DNA of 64,000 nt from Flavobacterium sp. 9 (GCF_002754195.1 NZ_PEEU01000001.1:310001-374000); one strand, 5' to 3'; positions 36,133 to 44,414 are shown, numbered from the stretch's first letter. Made by a program: numbers and translations. Notes: generated from the sequence alone by a model not told the origin.

Positions 36133-36860
36133 TTGTATTAAAATGTATAGCAGTAGACGATGAACCACTTGCGTTAAGGCTTGTGGAAACTTTTATAGAG
36201 CAAACTCCGTTTTTACAATTGGCATGCAGTTGCGATAATGCCGTCGAAGCTATGAGTTTAATACGCGAGCAACAACCAGACATTGTTTTTCTGGATATAA
36301 ATATGCCAAACTTAACAGGAATGGAACTTGCCAGACTTTTGCAGGAACAACCGGGACCATTGCCTAAAATTATTTTTACGACTGCTTATAATCATTATGC
36401 AATTGAAGGATATCGCGTAAATGCTGTCGATTATTTATTGAAACCTTTTAGCTACGAAGAGTTTTTAAGAGCTGCCAATAAAGTTTTGCAAATGTCTGAA
36501 GAAGCTTCAAATCAATTTCATTCTGTTGCGGCCGATGATGAATTTATTTTCTTGAAAGTCGAATATCAATGGGTCAGAATTTCTTTAAAAGACATTTTAT
36601 ATATCGAAAGTTTGAAGGATTATGTAAAAGTACATTTTGAAGATTCTCAGAAGTCTTTGATGTCATTGATTTCGCTTAAAGCATTAGAAGAGAAATTATC
36701 TTCTTCTAAATTTATGCGTATCAATCGCTCTTTTATTGTTCCCTTAGATAAAATAAGTTCGATAAGCAAAAACTCAATCTTCATTGGTAAAACCGAAATT
36801 ACAGTTGGCGAACAATACAAAGAAACCTTTAAAACCATCGTAGACAAATGGTTGAAATAA
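36129..36860 (+). CDS. LytTR-family response regulator
   Basis: The protein has 243 residues. The receiver domain (1-120) has acidic residues D10-D11, phospho-acceptor Asp56 (IVFLDINMP), Thr84/85 and Lys105 (YLLKPF). The LytTR DNA-binding domain (about 140-243) has FLKVEYQWVRISLKDILYIE and the RINRSFIVPLDKI region. It is the cognate partner of the overlapping LytS-type kinase. Divergent placement from the RND efflux operon suggests that pump as a target, although LytTR systems in this phylum control diverse genes. Confidence 0.96.
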   Translation: MIVLKCIAVDDEPLALRLVETFIEQTPFLQLACSCDNAVEAMSLIREQQPDIVFLDINMPNLTGMELARLLQEQPGPLPKIIFTTAYNHYAIEGYRVNAVDYLLKPFSYEEFLRAANKVLQMSEEASNQFHSVAADDEFIFLKVEYQWVRISLKDILYIESLKDYVKVHFEDSQKSLMSLISLKALEEKLSSSKFMRINRSFIVPLDKISSISKNSIFIGKTEITVGEQYKETFKTIVDKWLK

Positions 36861-36882
36861 TTATAATACAATATAATACCGC

Positions 36883-37176
36883 ATGGAAAAAAGATCGAAT
36901 AAATATTCCCTCACATTAAGCTTAAAGGAATATGCAAACGGGGAAACTGAACCCGCAAAAGAACTAGGAATTGAATTTGACAATCACGACGAAATATTTG
37001 GGATTATCGAAAGAATAAAAGACAAAAATATATTTGAAAATCCGCACGAAGCAACGCAATTTGCACTTGGTTTAAAATTGTTCAGCGAAATCAAATTAAA
37101 GCATCGCAAAAATCCACTTTTTGAAGAATTGAATGAAGTATTTCCAATCTTCATGAAAAAATTAAAAAGCATGTAA
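36883..37176 (+). CDS. small DUF3861-like protein
   Basis: This 97-residue, soluble, charged protein has a beta-rich start (NKYSLTLSLKEYANGE) and a helical second half (EATQFALGLKLFSEIKLKH, PIFMKKLKSM). It resembles DUF3861 proteins, whose function is unknown. It begins 22 bp after the response regulator gene and is followed by a terminator, so it is probably the third gene of the two-component operon. Confidence 0.75.
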   Translation: MEKRSNKYSLTLSLKEYANGETEPAKELGIEFDNHDEIFGIIERIKDKNIFENPHEATQFALGLKLFSEIKLKHRKNPLFEELNEVFPIFMKKLKSM

Positions 37177-37180
37177 TAAT

Positions 37181-37213
37181 AAAAAAGACTGTCGTAAAAG
37201 GCAGTCTTTTTTA
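37181..37213 (+). terminator. intrinsic terminator of the two-component operon
   Basis: The stem AAAGACTG / CAGTCTTT is followed by a T-rich tract. Confidence 0.8.
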
Positions 37214-37234
37214 TTTGTTTTTTAACCACAATCT

Positions 37235-37321
37235 TGTCATTGCGAGGAACGAAGCAACCACACTAACAAAAATCACGAATTGAATCTTGCAAATGAGATT
37301 GCTTCGTTCCTCGCAAAGACC
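37235..37321. repeat. GAGGAACGAAGCAA palindromic element, copy 3
   Basis: The arms are TTGCGAGGAACGAAGCAA (37240-37257) and its complement (37299-37316). The interior is nearly identical to 28137-28223. Confidence 0.85.
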
Positions 37322-37378
37322 AATCTTTGTCGAGTTTCTTGCAAAGATTTCTCCTTCGTCGAAATGACAAAAAAATCT

Positions 37379-37642
37379 TTAATTACAGTTTTCCATTTCT
37401 ATAATTGAATATCCATTTTTAAGAATTTGATTTTCTATTTCTATTGGAGCTTTATCAATATGGCAAAATCTACATTCTTTTGATGTTAAAGGCTGACCTT
37501 CTTGTGAAACTGTTTTAAGATATTCTTTTCCATATTCAAAAACCTTTTCGGCATTGTCTGTGCGTTCATCAACCAGAATATCAAAATGCATAATTTTTCC
37601 ATCATTTCGGGTTACATAAGTATCCCATACTGCTACTTTCAT
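37379..37642 (-). CDS. DUF2024 family protein
   Basis: This small 87-residue protein starts MKVAVWDTYVTRNDGKIMHFDIL, the recognisable opening of DUF2024. It has a CRFCHID motif that could bind a metal or be redox active. The family is uncharacterised. It is divergent from yggS with a shared 197-bp region carrying repeated CTGG motifs. A minus-strand TAATTTTG box at 37699-37692 is a likely promoter. Confidence 0.85.
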   Translation of the reverse strand: MKVAVWDTYVTRNDGKIMHFDILVDERTDNAEKVFEYGKEYLKTVSQEGQPLTSKECRFCHIDKAPIEIENQILKNGYSIIEMENCN

Positions 37643-37725
37643 ATGATTTGTGTTGTTTTAAATTAAATCTTTTTGGTTTTATTATTTGATACAAAATTAC
37701 TCGGGTTTGTAATCTGCTGAATAAT

Positions 37726-37834
37726 CCAGTTTTCTGATTTATAGCGATATTCTGGTCTACTTCAAACACAAACTGGACTATTTATAATACTCAAAACTGG
37801 ATCTTTTCCCTACTCCACCCTTTTATTACTTTTG
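37726..37834. promoter_or_regulatory. CTGG repeat array and yggS promoter
   Basis: CTGG motifs on the plus strand start at 37752, 37773 (CTGGACTA) and 37797 (CTGGATCT), spaced 21 and 24 bp. An inverted CCAG lies at 37726-37729. MocR-type (PLP-binding GntR) regulators bind direct repeats of CTGGAC type. TACTTTTG (37827-37834) is an exact -7 box only 6 bp before the yggS ATG, implying a leaderless or nearly leaderless mRNA, with the last two repeats near -43 and -67. Confidence 0.45.
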
Positions 37835-37839
37835 ATATT

Positions 37840-38571
37840 ATGAAAGAAGAGATTATTTTTAACCTGAAACAAGTTCATCAGCGTATTGAAGATGCCTGCA
37901 AACTTTATGACAGAGATCTATCAGATGTCAAATTATTATTGGCAACTAAAACCGTTCCTGCCAACAATATTCAAATTGCAATTGAAGCCGGAGAAACACT
38001 TATAGGCGAAAATAAAATGCAGGAATTGCGCGATAAAGATTCCGTTTTGAAAAATCTCAATATCGAACGTCATTTTATAGGCCATCTTCAAACCAATAAA
38101 GTAAAAGATGTTCTTAAATATGCAACTTGCATTCAATCGCTTGACAGAATAAGTTTAGCCGAAGAACTCGACAAACAATTACAAAAAGAAAACAGAAATA
38201 TCGATGTTTATATTCAGGTAAATACATCATTTGAAGAAAGTAAATTTGGTTTACCACCAAAAGAAGTAATTCCGTTTATTGAAAAAATAAAAAACTTTCA
38301 AACTTTAAACATTAAAGGTTTAATGACGATTGGATTATTAGATGTTGAGAAAGAAAAAATGCGTCCGTCATTGCGTTTACTTCGGGAAATAAGAGATGAA
38401 ATTTACGCTCATAAAATTGATGGAATTACAAATCTAAAACTTTCAATGGGAATGTCTCAGGATTTAGAATTGGCTATTGCCGAAGGTTCAAATCTGGTAA
38501 GAGTTGGAACTTCTGTTTTTGGAAACCGCTTTTTAGGAAAAGAAATCTGGAACGAAAATATTGCAGAATAA
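37840..38571 (+). CDS. YggS-family PLP homeostasis protein
   Basis: YggS/PROSC proteins bind pyridoxal 5'-phosphate on a TIM barrel like the N-domain of alanine racemase and buffer free PLP; no catalytic reaction is established. The 243 residues contain the PLP-lysine region LLLATKTVPANNI, GENKMQELRDK, FIGHLQTNKVK, KGLMTIG and the phosphate-binding end LSMGMSQDLELAI plus VRVGTSVFG. It lies divergent from a DUF2024 gene and just upstream of an AAA ATPase gene on the same strand (30-bp gap). Confidence 0.93.
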   Translation: MKEEIIFNLKQVHQRIEDACKLYDRDLSDVKLLLATKTVPANNIQIAIEAGETLIGENKMQELRDKDSVLKNLNIERHFIGHLQTNKVKDVLKYATCIQSLDRISLAEELDKQLQKENRNIDVYIQVNTSFEESKFGLPPKEVIPFIEKIKNFQTLNIKGLMTIGLLDVEKEKMRPSLRLLREIRDEIYAHKIDGITNLKLSMGMSQDLELAIAEGSNLVRVGTSVFGNRFLGKEIWNENIAE

Positions 38572-38601
38572 AGTCTAATTTTGCACCAAATAAAAACTCA
38601 A

Positions 38602-39333
38602 ATGAATCTGTTCGAACTTGTTATAAATGATACTGAAAAAGTAGCACTGAATGATTTACATTTCAGTCAGGAGAATAAAACTACGCTGCTTCAAACGATT
38701 AAAGAACATACTTATATCGAAGAATTAAAAAAGTATAATCTTGCCGTTGATAACAAAATACTTCTTCACGGTCATTCAGGCTGTGGAAAAACGACGACTG
38801 CAAAAGCCATTGCAACTTCTTTGAATAAAAAGATTATTATAATAAATCTCAGCACTTTAATCGATGCTAAAATTGGAGAAACGTCAAAAAATCTAAAAGC
38901 AATATTTGATCGCGTAATCTCAGAAAAAGCAGTTTTGTTTCTGGATGAATTTGACCAAATTGGAAAAAGCAGAGATAATAATGACAAAGATGTTGCTGAA
39001 ATGAAACGTTTGGTAAACACCTTAATTCAACTAATTGATTATTTCCCAAATAACAGTTTGCTTATTTGCGCCACCAATTATTATGATAGCATCGATACAG
39101 CTTTACTAAGAAGATTTCAGATTAAACTAAAATTTGAAATGCCTAACGAAAATGAACTTCTTGCTTATTATGACAAACAATTAGAGCGTTTCCCTGTTCA
39201 TTTTCAAGACATTCCACGCAAATTAAATATTTCATACGCTGAAGCGAAAGATTACATTAACACAACAATGAAAAGGCAAATTATAGCCGAATTAGAACTT
39301 CAGAATCAAAAACTCAGCGAAGCAATACTATAA
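38602..39333 (+). CDS. stand-alone AAA+ ATPase
   Basis: The chosen ATG at 38602 (MNLFELVINDTEKVAL) gives 243 residues; a TTG at 38581 would add seven. It has one AAA+ module: Walker A LLHGHSGCGKTTTAKA, Walker B VLFLDEFDQIGKS, sensor 1 LLICATNYYDSID and arginine finger region LLRRFQ. There is no protease, helicase or membrane domain. Single-module proteins like this resemble FtsH/SpoVK-type ATPases and often act with a substrate encoded elsewhere, so the partner is unknown. It starts 30 bp after yggS and may be cotranscribed. Confidence 0.85.
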   Translation: MNLFELVINDTEKVALNDLHFSQENKTTLLQTIKEHTYIEELKKYNLAVDNKILLHGHSGCGKTTTAKAIATSLNKKIIIINLSTLIDAKIGETSKNLKAIFDRVISEKAVLFLDEFDQIGKSRDNNDKDVAEMKRLVNTLIQLIDYFPNNSLLICATNYYDSIDTALLRRFQIKLKFEMPNENELLAYYDKQLERFPVHFQDIPRKLNISYAEAKDYINTTMKRQIIAELELQNQKLSEAIL

Positions 39334-39339
39334 AAAACA

Positions 39340-39435
39340 AACACGAATTTCACAAATTTGCACTAATTCATTCGTGAAATTACTTCCGCAAAAAAGTAAC
39401 CTCCAAAATTTGTGTCAATTCGTGAAATTCGTGTT
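39340..39435. repeat. AACACGAATTTCAC palindromic element, copy 1
   Basis: The ends AACACGAATTTCAC and GTGAAATTCGTGTT are exact complements, with ACTAATTCATTCGTGAAATT inside. A diverged copy lies at 55476-55566. It separates the convergent AAA ATPase and thioredoxin-like genes. Confidence 0.8.
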
Positions 39436-39451
39436 CAAATAAATCTGTGTA

Positions 39452-40063
39452 TTAAGCTTTTGCTTTTCTTTTTACTGTACAGCCAATTTCTTTTGTTTGT
39501 GTAATCGCTGGTTTTTGATTGCTTTTTAAGGATGCAATTACATCTTCAGCATATTTTGTTTTTTCCGTTTTCGTTCCTTCCGGGTCATTATCGATTGCAC
39601 CTACATATTCTACAACATTTCCTTTAGCACTTTTAGAAACGATAAAAAGATGTGGTGTATGTTTTGCTCCGTATTCATCAGTAATTTTTTGTCCTGCATC
39701 AAATAAATATGGGAAAGGATATTTTTTATCTTTTGCTAAATCCTGCATTTTGTCAAACGAATCGGCTTTTGAAGCTTCAGGATCATTTGGATTAATTGCA
39801 ATTACTGGATATCCTTGAGATTTAAACTTTTTGTCAAGTTCAATTATTCTTTGCTCATAAGCCACTGCATATGGACAAGTATTACAGGTAAAAACAACAA
39901 TAAATCCTTTGGCTTTTGGAAAACTCCCAAAAGAAACTTCTTTGCCATCTACATTTTTCAATTTGAAATCCGGTGCAGTATCTCCGGCTTTAAGTGTTGT
40001 CTGCGCCTGAGAAAGCAACATATTAAACAAAAACACCATGGTTGCAGTAATAAAATTTTTCAT
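39452..40063 (-). CDS. secreted thioredoxin-fold redoxin (AhpC/TSA-like)
   Basis: This 203-residue protein has a signal peptide ending LLSQAQ. The redoxin start GDTAPDFKLKNVDGKEVSFG is followed by the active site FTCNTCPYAVAY (CNTC), and TPHLFIVSK carries the cis-Pro region. Such proteins reduce periplasmic disulfides or peroxides. The last 25 residues form a basic tail with one extra Cys (GCTVKRKAKA). It is 3 bp downstream of a TlpA-like gene, forming a two-gene redox operon. Confidence 0.9.
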   Translation of the reverse strand: MKNFITATMVFLFNMLLSQAQTTLKAGDTAPDFKLKNVDGKEVSFGSFPKAKGFIVVFTCNTCPYAVAYEQRIIELDKKFKSQGYPVIAINPNDPEASKADSFDKMQDLAKDKKYPFPYLFDAGQKITDEYGAKHTPHLFIVSKSAKGNVVEYVGAIDNDPEGTKTEKTKYAEDVIASLKSNQKPAITQTKEIGCTVKRKAKA

Positions 40064-40066
40064 AAT

Positions 40067-40546
40067 TTATAGTTTTTTATATTCAGTTAATAATTGTTCA
40101 TAGGTAAATTCAGATTCGACAAATTTCCTTTTATCACCTTTTATAAAAAGTGTCGCAGGAATACTTCCGGACCACGTTGGATCGATTCTGTCAATATATT
40201 CTTGTGGATTGCTTTCGTTCAATAGAAAAACCTGGCTTTTCATGTTTTTTCTTTTCACAAACGGTATTACTGCCGAACTCAATTTGGATTTAAAATCAAC
40301 ACTCACTAATAATACAGCCAATTTTTCGGTTTTATATTCGGCGTTTAGTTTTTCAAAATGAGGTAATTCCTTAATGCAGGGAGCGCACCAGGTTGCCCAA
40401 AAATTCACGACATAAGTACTGTCTTTTCCATTTTTGATTCTTTCCTGTAATTGATCAATGTTTATCAACTTTACGTTCTGACCAAATGAGGTTATCGAAA
40501 AAGCAAAAAACAAAAAAGTATATATTTTAAAAGCGTGGATTTTCAT
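40067..40546 (-). CDS. TlpA-family thiol:disulfide reductase
   Basis: The 159-residue protein has a signal peptide (FLFFAFSITSFGQ) and the thioredoxin active site NFWATWCAPCIKELPHF (WCAPC). The cis-Pro segment is SGSIPATLFIKGDKR. It is probably exported and membrane-tethered or periplasmic, acting as a thiol reductase in protein or cytochrome maturation. It is the first gene of a two-gene operon with the redoxin. A minus-strand TATATTTG box lies 30 bp upstream. Confidence 0.92.
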   Translation of the reverse strand: MKIHAFKIYTFLFFAFSITSFGQNVKLINIDQLQERIKNGKDSTYVVNFWATWCAPCIKELPHFEKLNAEYKTEKLAVLLVSVDFKSKLSSAVIPFVKRKNMKSQVFLLNESNPQEYIDRIDPTWSGSIPATLFIKGDKRKFVESEFTYEQLLTEYKKL

Positions 40547-40575
40547 ATTTATAAGTGCTTTAGTAGTTTGCCTTA

Positions 40576-40583
40576 CAAATATA
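40576..40583 (-). promoter_or_regulatory. -7 box of the TlpA/redoxin operon
   Basis: The minus strand reads TATATTTG, an exact TAnnTTTG match 30 bp before the start codon. Confidence 0.5.
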
Positions 40584-40721
40584 AACTAATGTTAAATTAT
40601 TTTTTGTTAATGAAAGTTTAATGGTTTCAAAATTGTCTGCGAAGCTACTAAAACACAATGTTCAGATCACTTTCCTCCTATTTAGTAGTATCTTAAAAAC
40701 GCAATATTTTTGCCAGAAATC

Positions 40722-41120
40722 CTACATTGTTGCTTTTATGTTTATATTATTAACAAACAAGAGTTTCTCCATATTACTCATATTGATAAGGGATAAAATG
40801 CCATTCTTATTTTGATTAATACCATTTATTTTAAAACAAAATTCATCGCCATCTTTGTCCATTAAGGTTAAATACTCAATATTATCATCTGAATTATTCT
40901 GACAACTGTGCGAAATAGAATATTTGTACATTACCTTGAAACTATCATTTACATAATTATAAACCTTTCCGTCCGGCGTAAAAACCCATCTTGCACTGCG
41001 ATTTTCATTATTATACCAGGTTCCAATGATTTTTTTTGAAGAAGGATCTTCATCTTGATTGTTTCCGAAAATTGTAGGGATTTGTAATACCAATAGCAAA
41101 ATTAAAAATAGCTTTTTCAT
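40722..41120 (-). CDS. secreted lipocalin-like hypothetical protein
   Basis: This 132-residue protein has a signal peptide (KLFLILLLVLQIPTIFG). Its body starts KKIIGTWYNNENRSARWVFTPDGKVYNY, the pattern of lipocalin-like domains in small Bacteroidota secreted proteins, followed by alternating beta strands and two cysteines. Function is unknown. A minus-strand TACTTTTG box (41160-41153) lies 32 bp upstream. Confidence 0.7.
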   Translation of the reverse strand: MKKLFLILLLVLQIPTIFGNNQDEDPSSKKIIGTWYNNENRSARWVFTPDGKVYNYVNDSFKVMYKYSISHSCQNNSDDNIEYLTLMDKDGDEFCFKINGINQNKNGILSLINMSNMEKLLFVNNINIKATM

Positions 41121-41152
41121 AGTTTTTCTGATTTAATTATGTATCTGATTTT

Positions 41153-41160
41153 CAAAAGTA
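41153..41160 (-). promoter_or_regulatory. -7 box of the lipocalin-like gene
   Basis: The minus strand reads TACTTTTG, an exact TAnnTTTG match. Confidence 0.45.
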
Positions 41161-41325
41161 AACTTGAATATTTTTTATATAAAAATAATAATTATTTGAT
41201 TAACAGAATATTTTAAAAGAGTTTAAAATATATTATTAACCAATAACTCATTGTTCCATCGGAACATTTCATTGGTAACAAAAACATCCCGATTTCACGT
41301 TTTCGTCCCGGAGGGACGTTTGGAT

Positions 41326-41787
41326 TCACACAATTGGCTCTTCAAAAATATATTGTTCATCATATTCTACTTCAAATGCTTTTAATATTTTTAGATATTC
41401 CTCTAAAAATGTTTCTTTCTTATGATGTTCCTCTTGATTTTGTATATAACGAATTACATTTGGAACATGACTTCTTGAATATGAAAATGCACCATAACCT
41501 TCCTGCCAGGCAAAAGTCAAACATAATTTTTCTTCTTTAATCCATTTCGTTGTTTCTGTTTTTACATTTTGAATAAGCGAAGAAATAGATTGAGTTGGAC
41601 GCATTCCTATAAAAATATGAATATGATCCGGCATACTATTTATACAAAGCATTTTGTGCTGATTTGATTGAATTATACCCGTTATATATTGATGCAATCT
41701 GTCTTTCCATTCTTTGTCTATTAATGCTTTGCGAAATTTTACTGCGAAAACGAATTGTACGTGTAACTGTGTGTATGTATTTGCCAT
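41326..41787 (-). CDS. IS200/IS605-family Y1 transposase, REP-associated type
   Basis: This HUH single-strand transposase has 153 residues. The HUH motif is in MPDHIHIFIG (His55-Ile56-His57), with the Y1 catalytic Tyr114 in VIRYIQNQEEHH, and WQEGYGAFSYS is a family signature. The start at 41787 (MANTYTQLHVQFVFAV) was chosen because the longer frame from 41823 translates the adjacent REP palindrome. The motifs are intact, so it may be active. No TnpB is next to it, consistent with a RAYT that mobilises REPs rather than a complete IS605. Confidence 0.88.
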   Translation of the reverse strand: MANTYTQLHVQFVFAVKFRKALIDKEWKDRLHQYITGIIQSNQHKMLCINSMPDHIHIFIGMRPTQSISSLIQNVKTETTKWIKEEKLCLTFAWQEGYGAFSYSRSHVPNVIRYIQNQEEHHKKETFLEEYLKILKAFEVEYDEQYIFEEPIV

Positions 41788-41954
41788 TACCGATGAGATG
41801 TTCCTCTGGAACATTAAAACCAATTATTACTTCATTCTACCGACGCGATGTTCCGATGGAACATTTTTCAATCATATGTCTTTGATTCTTGTGGGAAATG
41901 AATCTTTCAAAACTGTAATAATTTAAAACATAACATATCCTCAAAAGGATTTAA

Positions 41955-42017
41955 TTGTATCAAATTAAGGCAAATTGTATCAAGCAAAAATCTAGAAAGA
42001 GGCATTTTACAACTTTG
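41955..42017 (+). promoter_or_regulatory. tandem TTGTATCAA motif and possible promoter for the 42134 gene
   Basis: TTGTATCAA occurs at 41955-41963 and 41975-41983, exactly 20 bp apart. CAACTTTG (42010-42017) is a one-mismatch -7 box. A REP hairpin at 42058-42074 would lie in the leader RNA. Confidence 0.35.
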
Positions 42018-42133
42018 TACTTTTACAAAAATTATAATCAACTAGATTTAATAGCTTATGTTCCATCGGAACATCTCATCGGTAATATGTAACAAACTCT
42101 TCATTAATTCGTCCTATAAAAAAACCAAAAACC

Positions 42134-42559
42134 ATGGATACTAAACCAAATACCAACTTGAAAGATTTTGAAGTTAATATCAAAGTCAAACTTGCTTTTC
42201 TCTGGACATCAGTAACCTTATGTTATTTATATGGAGATTATTTTGAATTGTATGTGCCCAAAAAAGCGGCTGGACTTGTAAGCGGAGAAAATTTGCTTGA
42301 CAATCCTGTAAAATTATTTATGGCGGCAGTTTTACTCGCCATTCCGGCGGTAATGGTATTTTTTTCTATTCTGCTAAAACCAAAAATAAATAGATTTCTC
42401 AATATCTTATTTGGAGCTTTCTATACTTTAATTATGGTTTTAATTGCTTTTACTTCGCTAACACCATGGAGAAGTTTTTATGTTTTTCTGGCTCTTCTTG
42501 AAAGTTTAATTACAATTCTGATTGTATTTTACGCCTGGAAATGGCCAAGAGAATTGTAA
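42134..42559 (+). CDS. four-TM inner-membrane protein, DUF6326-like
   Basis: The 141 residues include a short cytoplasmic start (DTKPNTNLKDFEVNIKVK) and four hydrophobic segments (about 20-35, 58-80, 88-107 and 113-133). LCYLYGDYFELYVP and WKWPREL are typical of a small uncharacterised Bacteroidota family (I recall DUF6326). There is no catalytic motif. It converges with the XRE regulator gene (5-bp gap). Confidence 0.7.
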   Translation: MDTKPNTNLKDFEVNIKVKLAFLWTSVTLCYLYGDYFELYVPKKAAGLVSGENLLDNPVKLFMAAVLLAIPAVMVFFSILLKPKINRFLNILFGAFYTLIMVLIAFTSLTPWRSFYVFLALLESLITILIVFYAWKWPREL

Positions 42560-42564
42560 TAAAT

Positions 42565-42951
42565 TTAGATCTCTCCAAATTTATCTTTATATCGTTCCAG
42601 TTCTGCTTCTGTTTTATGTAGAAGTTTTTCAAGGAGTTTTATTTTATCTTCGTAAAGAACTTTTAGCGTTGTGGTATTTTCGGTGTTAATCAGAATGCTT
42701 CCGTTGTTGTTTCCGATAACTTTATTGAAATTTCCGAAATATCGCTGACCATCAAAACTTAGAATATCTTCGACACTGACTTCTAAAATTCGGGCAATTT
42801 CGACGAGTTTTACGTAGGATAAAATAGTTTTCCCTTTTTCAATTTTGCTATAACCTGCCTGAGTAACGCCAAGTTGTTCTGCCATGTATTCTTGTGTATA
42901 ATTTTTGAGCTCTCTGATACTTTTAATTTTATTTTTTATTGAAGTGGACAT
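42565..42951 (-). CDS. XRE-family HTH regulator with coiled-coil tail
   Basis: The start at 42951 (MSTSIKNKIKSIRELKN) gives 128 residues; an upstream ATG at 42993 only adds an unrelated stretch. The helix-turn-helix spans about 8-62 (YTQEYMAEQLGVTQAGYSKIEKGK). A beta-like linker is followed by a coiled coil at about 97-128 (LYEDKIKLLEKLLHKTEAELERYKDKF), probably for oligomerisation. Such small XRE proteins are common in flavobacteria. Its target is unknown and no antitoxin-toxin partner is evident next to it. Confidence 0.88.
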   Translation of the reverse strand: MSTSIKNKIKSIRELKNYTQEYMAEQLGVTQAGYSKIEKGKTILSYVKLVEIARILEVSVEDILSFDGQRYFGNFNKVIGNNNGSILINTENTTTLKVLYEDKIKLLEKLLHKTEAELERYKDKFGEI

Positions 42952-43188
42952 ATTTTTTCGTTTGGGGGATGTAGAATAGACAAAACAACTCAATACCAGA
43001 ATCTGATATTACAGTAGTTCCATCTTGAATTGCATGCTAAAACTATTTCACTTATAGAGAAATGAAATTGGGTATTTTGTTATTTTTTCTTTGCAATAAT
43101 TACAAATCCATATATTACAGCAATAACAATGCATACCAAATCATAATTGGAAATTGGAGGTAATAACATTTAGTAAAATTTTAGTAGA

Positions 43189-43593
43189 TTAGGCAGTTTT
43201 CTTTATCATTCGATCAAACTGTAGGTTCAAGTATTGATCTATTTGCCTGCCTATGAGATTCCGGTCTTCGGCTTTGATTTTGATTGAAATTTCTTTTTGA
43301 TAAATATCCCGAACCAAAACGAAATATTCAAATTCTGTGCGATCATTAAATCTTAAAATGATAAGAAATGTATAACACAATAAGGTTGGAATGATATAAT
43401 AAACGTCGATTATATCCGAAAAAATCATGCAATAATAAGCTATCGCGGTGACGAGAATAAACATGGCATTGACGAGAAAATATGCTTTCTTTTTTCGGGA
43501 TATACCAAGTTCAACTATTTCATCAAAAGAATATTGCCATTGATTTTTGCCATAACAAAAATGGACTTGATTTGGAGTAAGGATAATGAACAT
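43189..43593 (-). CDS. two-TM hypothetical membrane protein
   Basis: This 134-residue protein has a short N-terminal domain (VHFCYGKNQWQYSFDEIVELGISRKKK), two adjacent TM segments (about 38-58 and 63-82) and a soluble charged C-terminus (EFEYFVLVRDIYQKEISIKIKAED). The arrangement resembles bacterial PH-like membrane proteins, but I do not recognise a family. It lies alone between low-coding stretches. Confidence 0.6.
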   Translation of the reverse strand: MFIILTPNQVHFCYGKNQWQYSFDEIVELGISRKKKAYFLVNAMFILVTAIAYYCMIFSDIIDVYYIIPTLLCYTFLIILRFNDRTEFEYFVLVRDIYQKEISIKIKAEDRNLIGRQIDQYLNLQFDRMIKKTA

Positions 43594-44063
43594 AATAAAT
43601 AGTAGGTAAAAAACAATTTAGGACTTTGTTTAAGGAATATTGCAGTTCTTCAATGCAAAAAACTCTCTTCCGCAATATTACGCAATAACTTCTTTTTTTT
43701 CTTACAACACATCTCATAGAATATAACTAAAAGTTATAATTAAATCCTAAATACAATTTAAAACCTATGATAGTTTGTTTTTCGTAAGACAAGTTTTACT
43801 ATGTAGTTTTTTCGATGTTTATCTTAATTTTTTTTTACTAGAGAAATAATTTCTGACAATTAAATAAAGAACTCACATACTTCCAAAAATGCTTCGCTAA
43901 TATAATATTTCAAAAATCGCAATATAATCAACTGATAATTATAGAAATAGAAACACATATTTTGTAATATTTTGCGTAAATTACTGGGGTAAATTAGCAA
44001 ATGTAAAAGCCTGTAAAATTAAGTTCGAAAATAAGCCACAAAAACTACTTAAAATAAAATATC
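43594..44063. other. A+T-rich intergenic region
   Basis: A palindrome TATAACT-AAA-AGTTATA lies at 43722-43738. No gene or clear promoter consensus was found. Confidence 0.4.
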
Positions 44064-44414
44064 ATGGAAAAGCTAAACAACCAGAATTATCGCGATTATA
44101 GTGATCTTGATACTCTTATCGAAAAGGAAAACAACTATACTGACAACATTTTTAATGAAGAAGAGCAATTGATAACTGACATTAATCATGAGACAAATGA
44201 TTATAACAGAAACGAAAACACTCCTAATGAAGAAGCGATCATAAATGGAGAGGAACAAATCACAAATGACGAAGATTCAGAAAATCCGGACAATACTTTA
44301 GAAAAAGACGGTGATCTCGACGATGATGATTCTGACGATGAAGACGATTCTGATGATGATATTGATGAGATATCTCACGATCCTTTTCCGAGTCTTGAAC
44401 CTGGAAAATTCTAA
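44064..44414 (+). CDS. very acidic, probably disordered hypothetical protein
   Basis: This 116-residue protein is dominated by Asp, Glu and Asn with no hydrophobic core; residues about 84-103 are nearly all Asp, Glu and Ser (DGDLDDDDSDDEDDSDDD). It ends SHDPFPSLEPGKF. No signal peptide. Proteins like this occur in soil flavobacteria without assigned function; possible roles are cation or DNA-mimic binding, which is speculation. It precedes two other small unknown genes on the same strand. Confidence 0.6.
   Translation: MEKLNNQNYRDYSDLDTLIEKENNYTDNIFNEEEQLITDINHETNDYNRNENTPNEEAIINGEEQITNDEDSENPDNTLEKDGDLDDDDSDDEDDSDDDIDEISHDPFPSLEPGKF

Larger units (their letters stand above)
41250..42085. 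mobile_element. IS200-type transposase with flanking REP palindromes (REPtron-like)
   Basis: Four hairpins of the form ATGTTCC-N3-GGAACAT lie at about 41252-41267 (one end base differs), 41798-41814, 41848-41864 and 42058-42074. Each is followed on one side by a conserved tail TCATCGGTAA or a close variant, in both orientations. A different hairpin, CGTCCC-GGA-GGGACG, is at 41304-41318. The layout matches REP-associated tyrosine transposases with their own REP repeats. Confidence 0.7.

Noticed and set aside
41788..41823. Longer N-terminus for the transposase
   Set aside because: The added residues translate a REP palindrome; MANTYTQ at 41787 is the typical family start.
42952..42993. Longer N-terminus for the XRE regulator
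   Set aside because: The 14 extra residues are outside the HTH family pattern.
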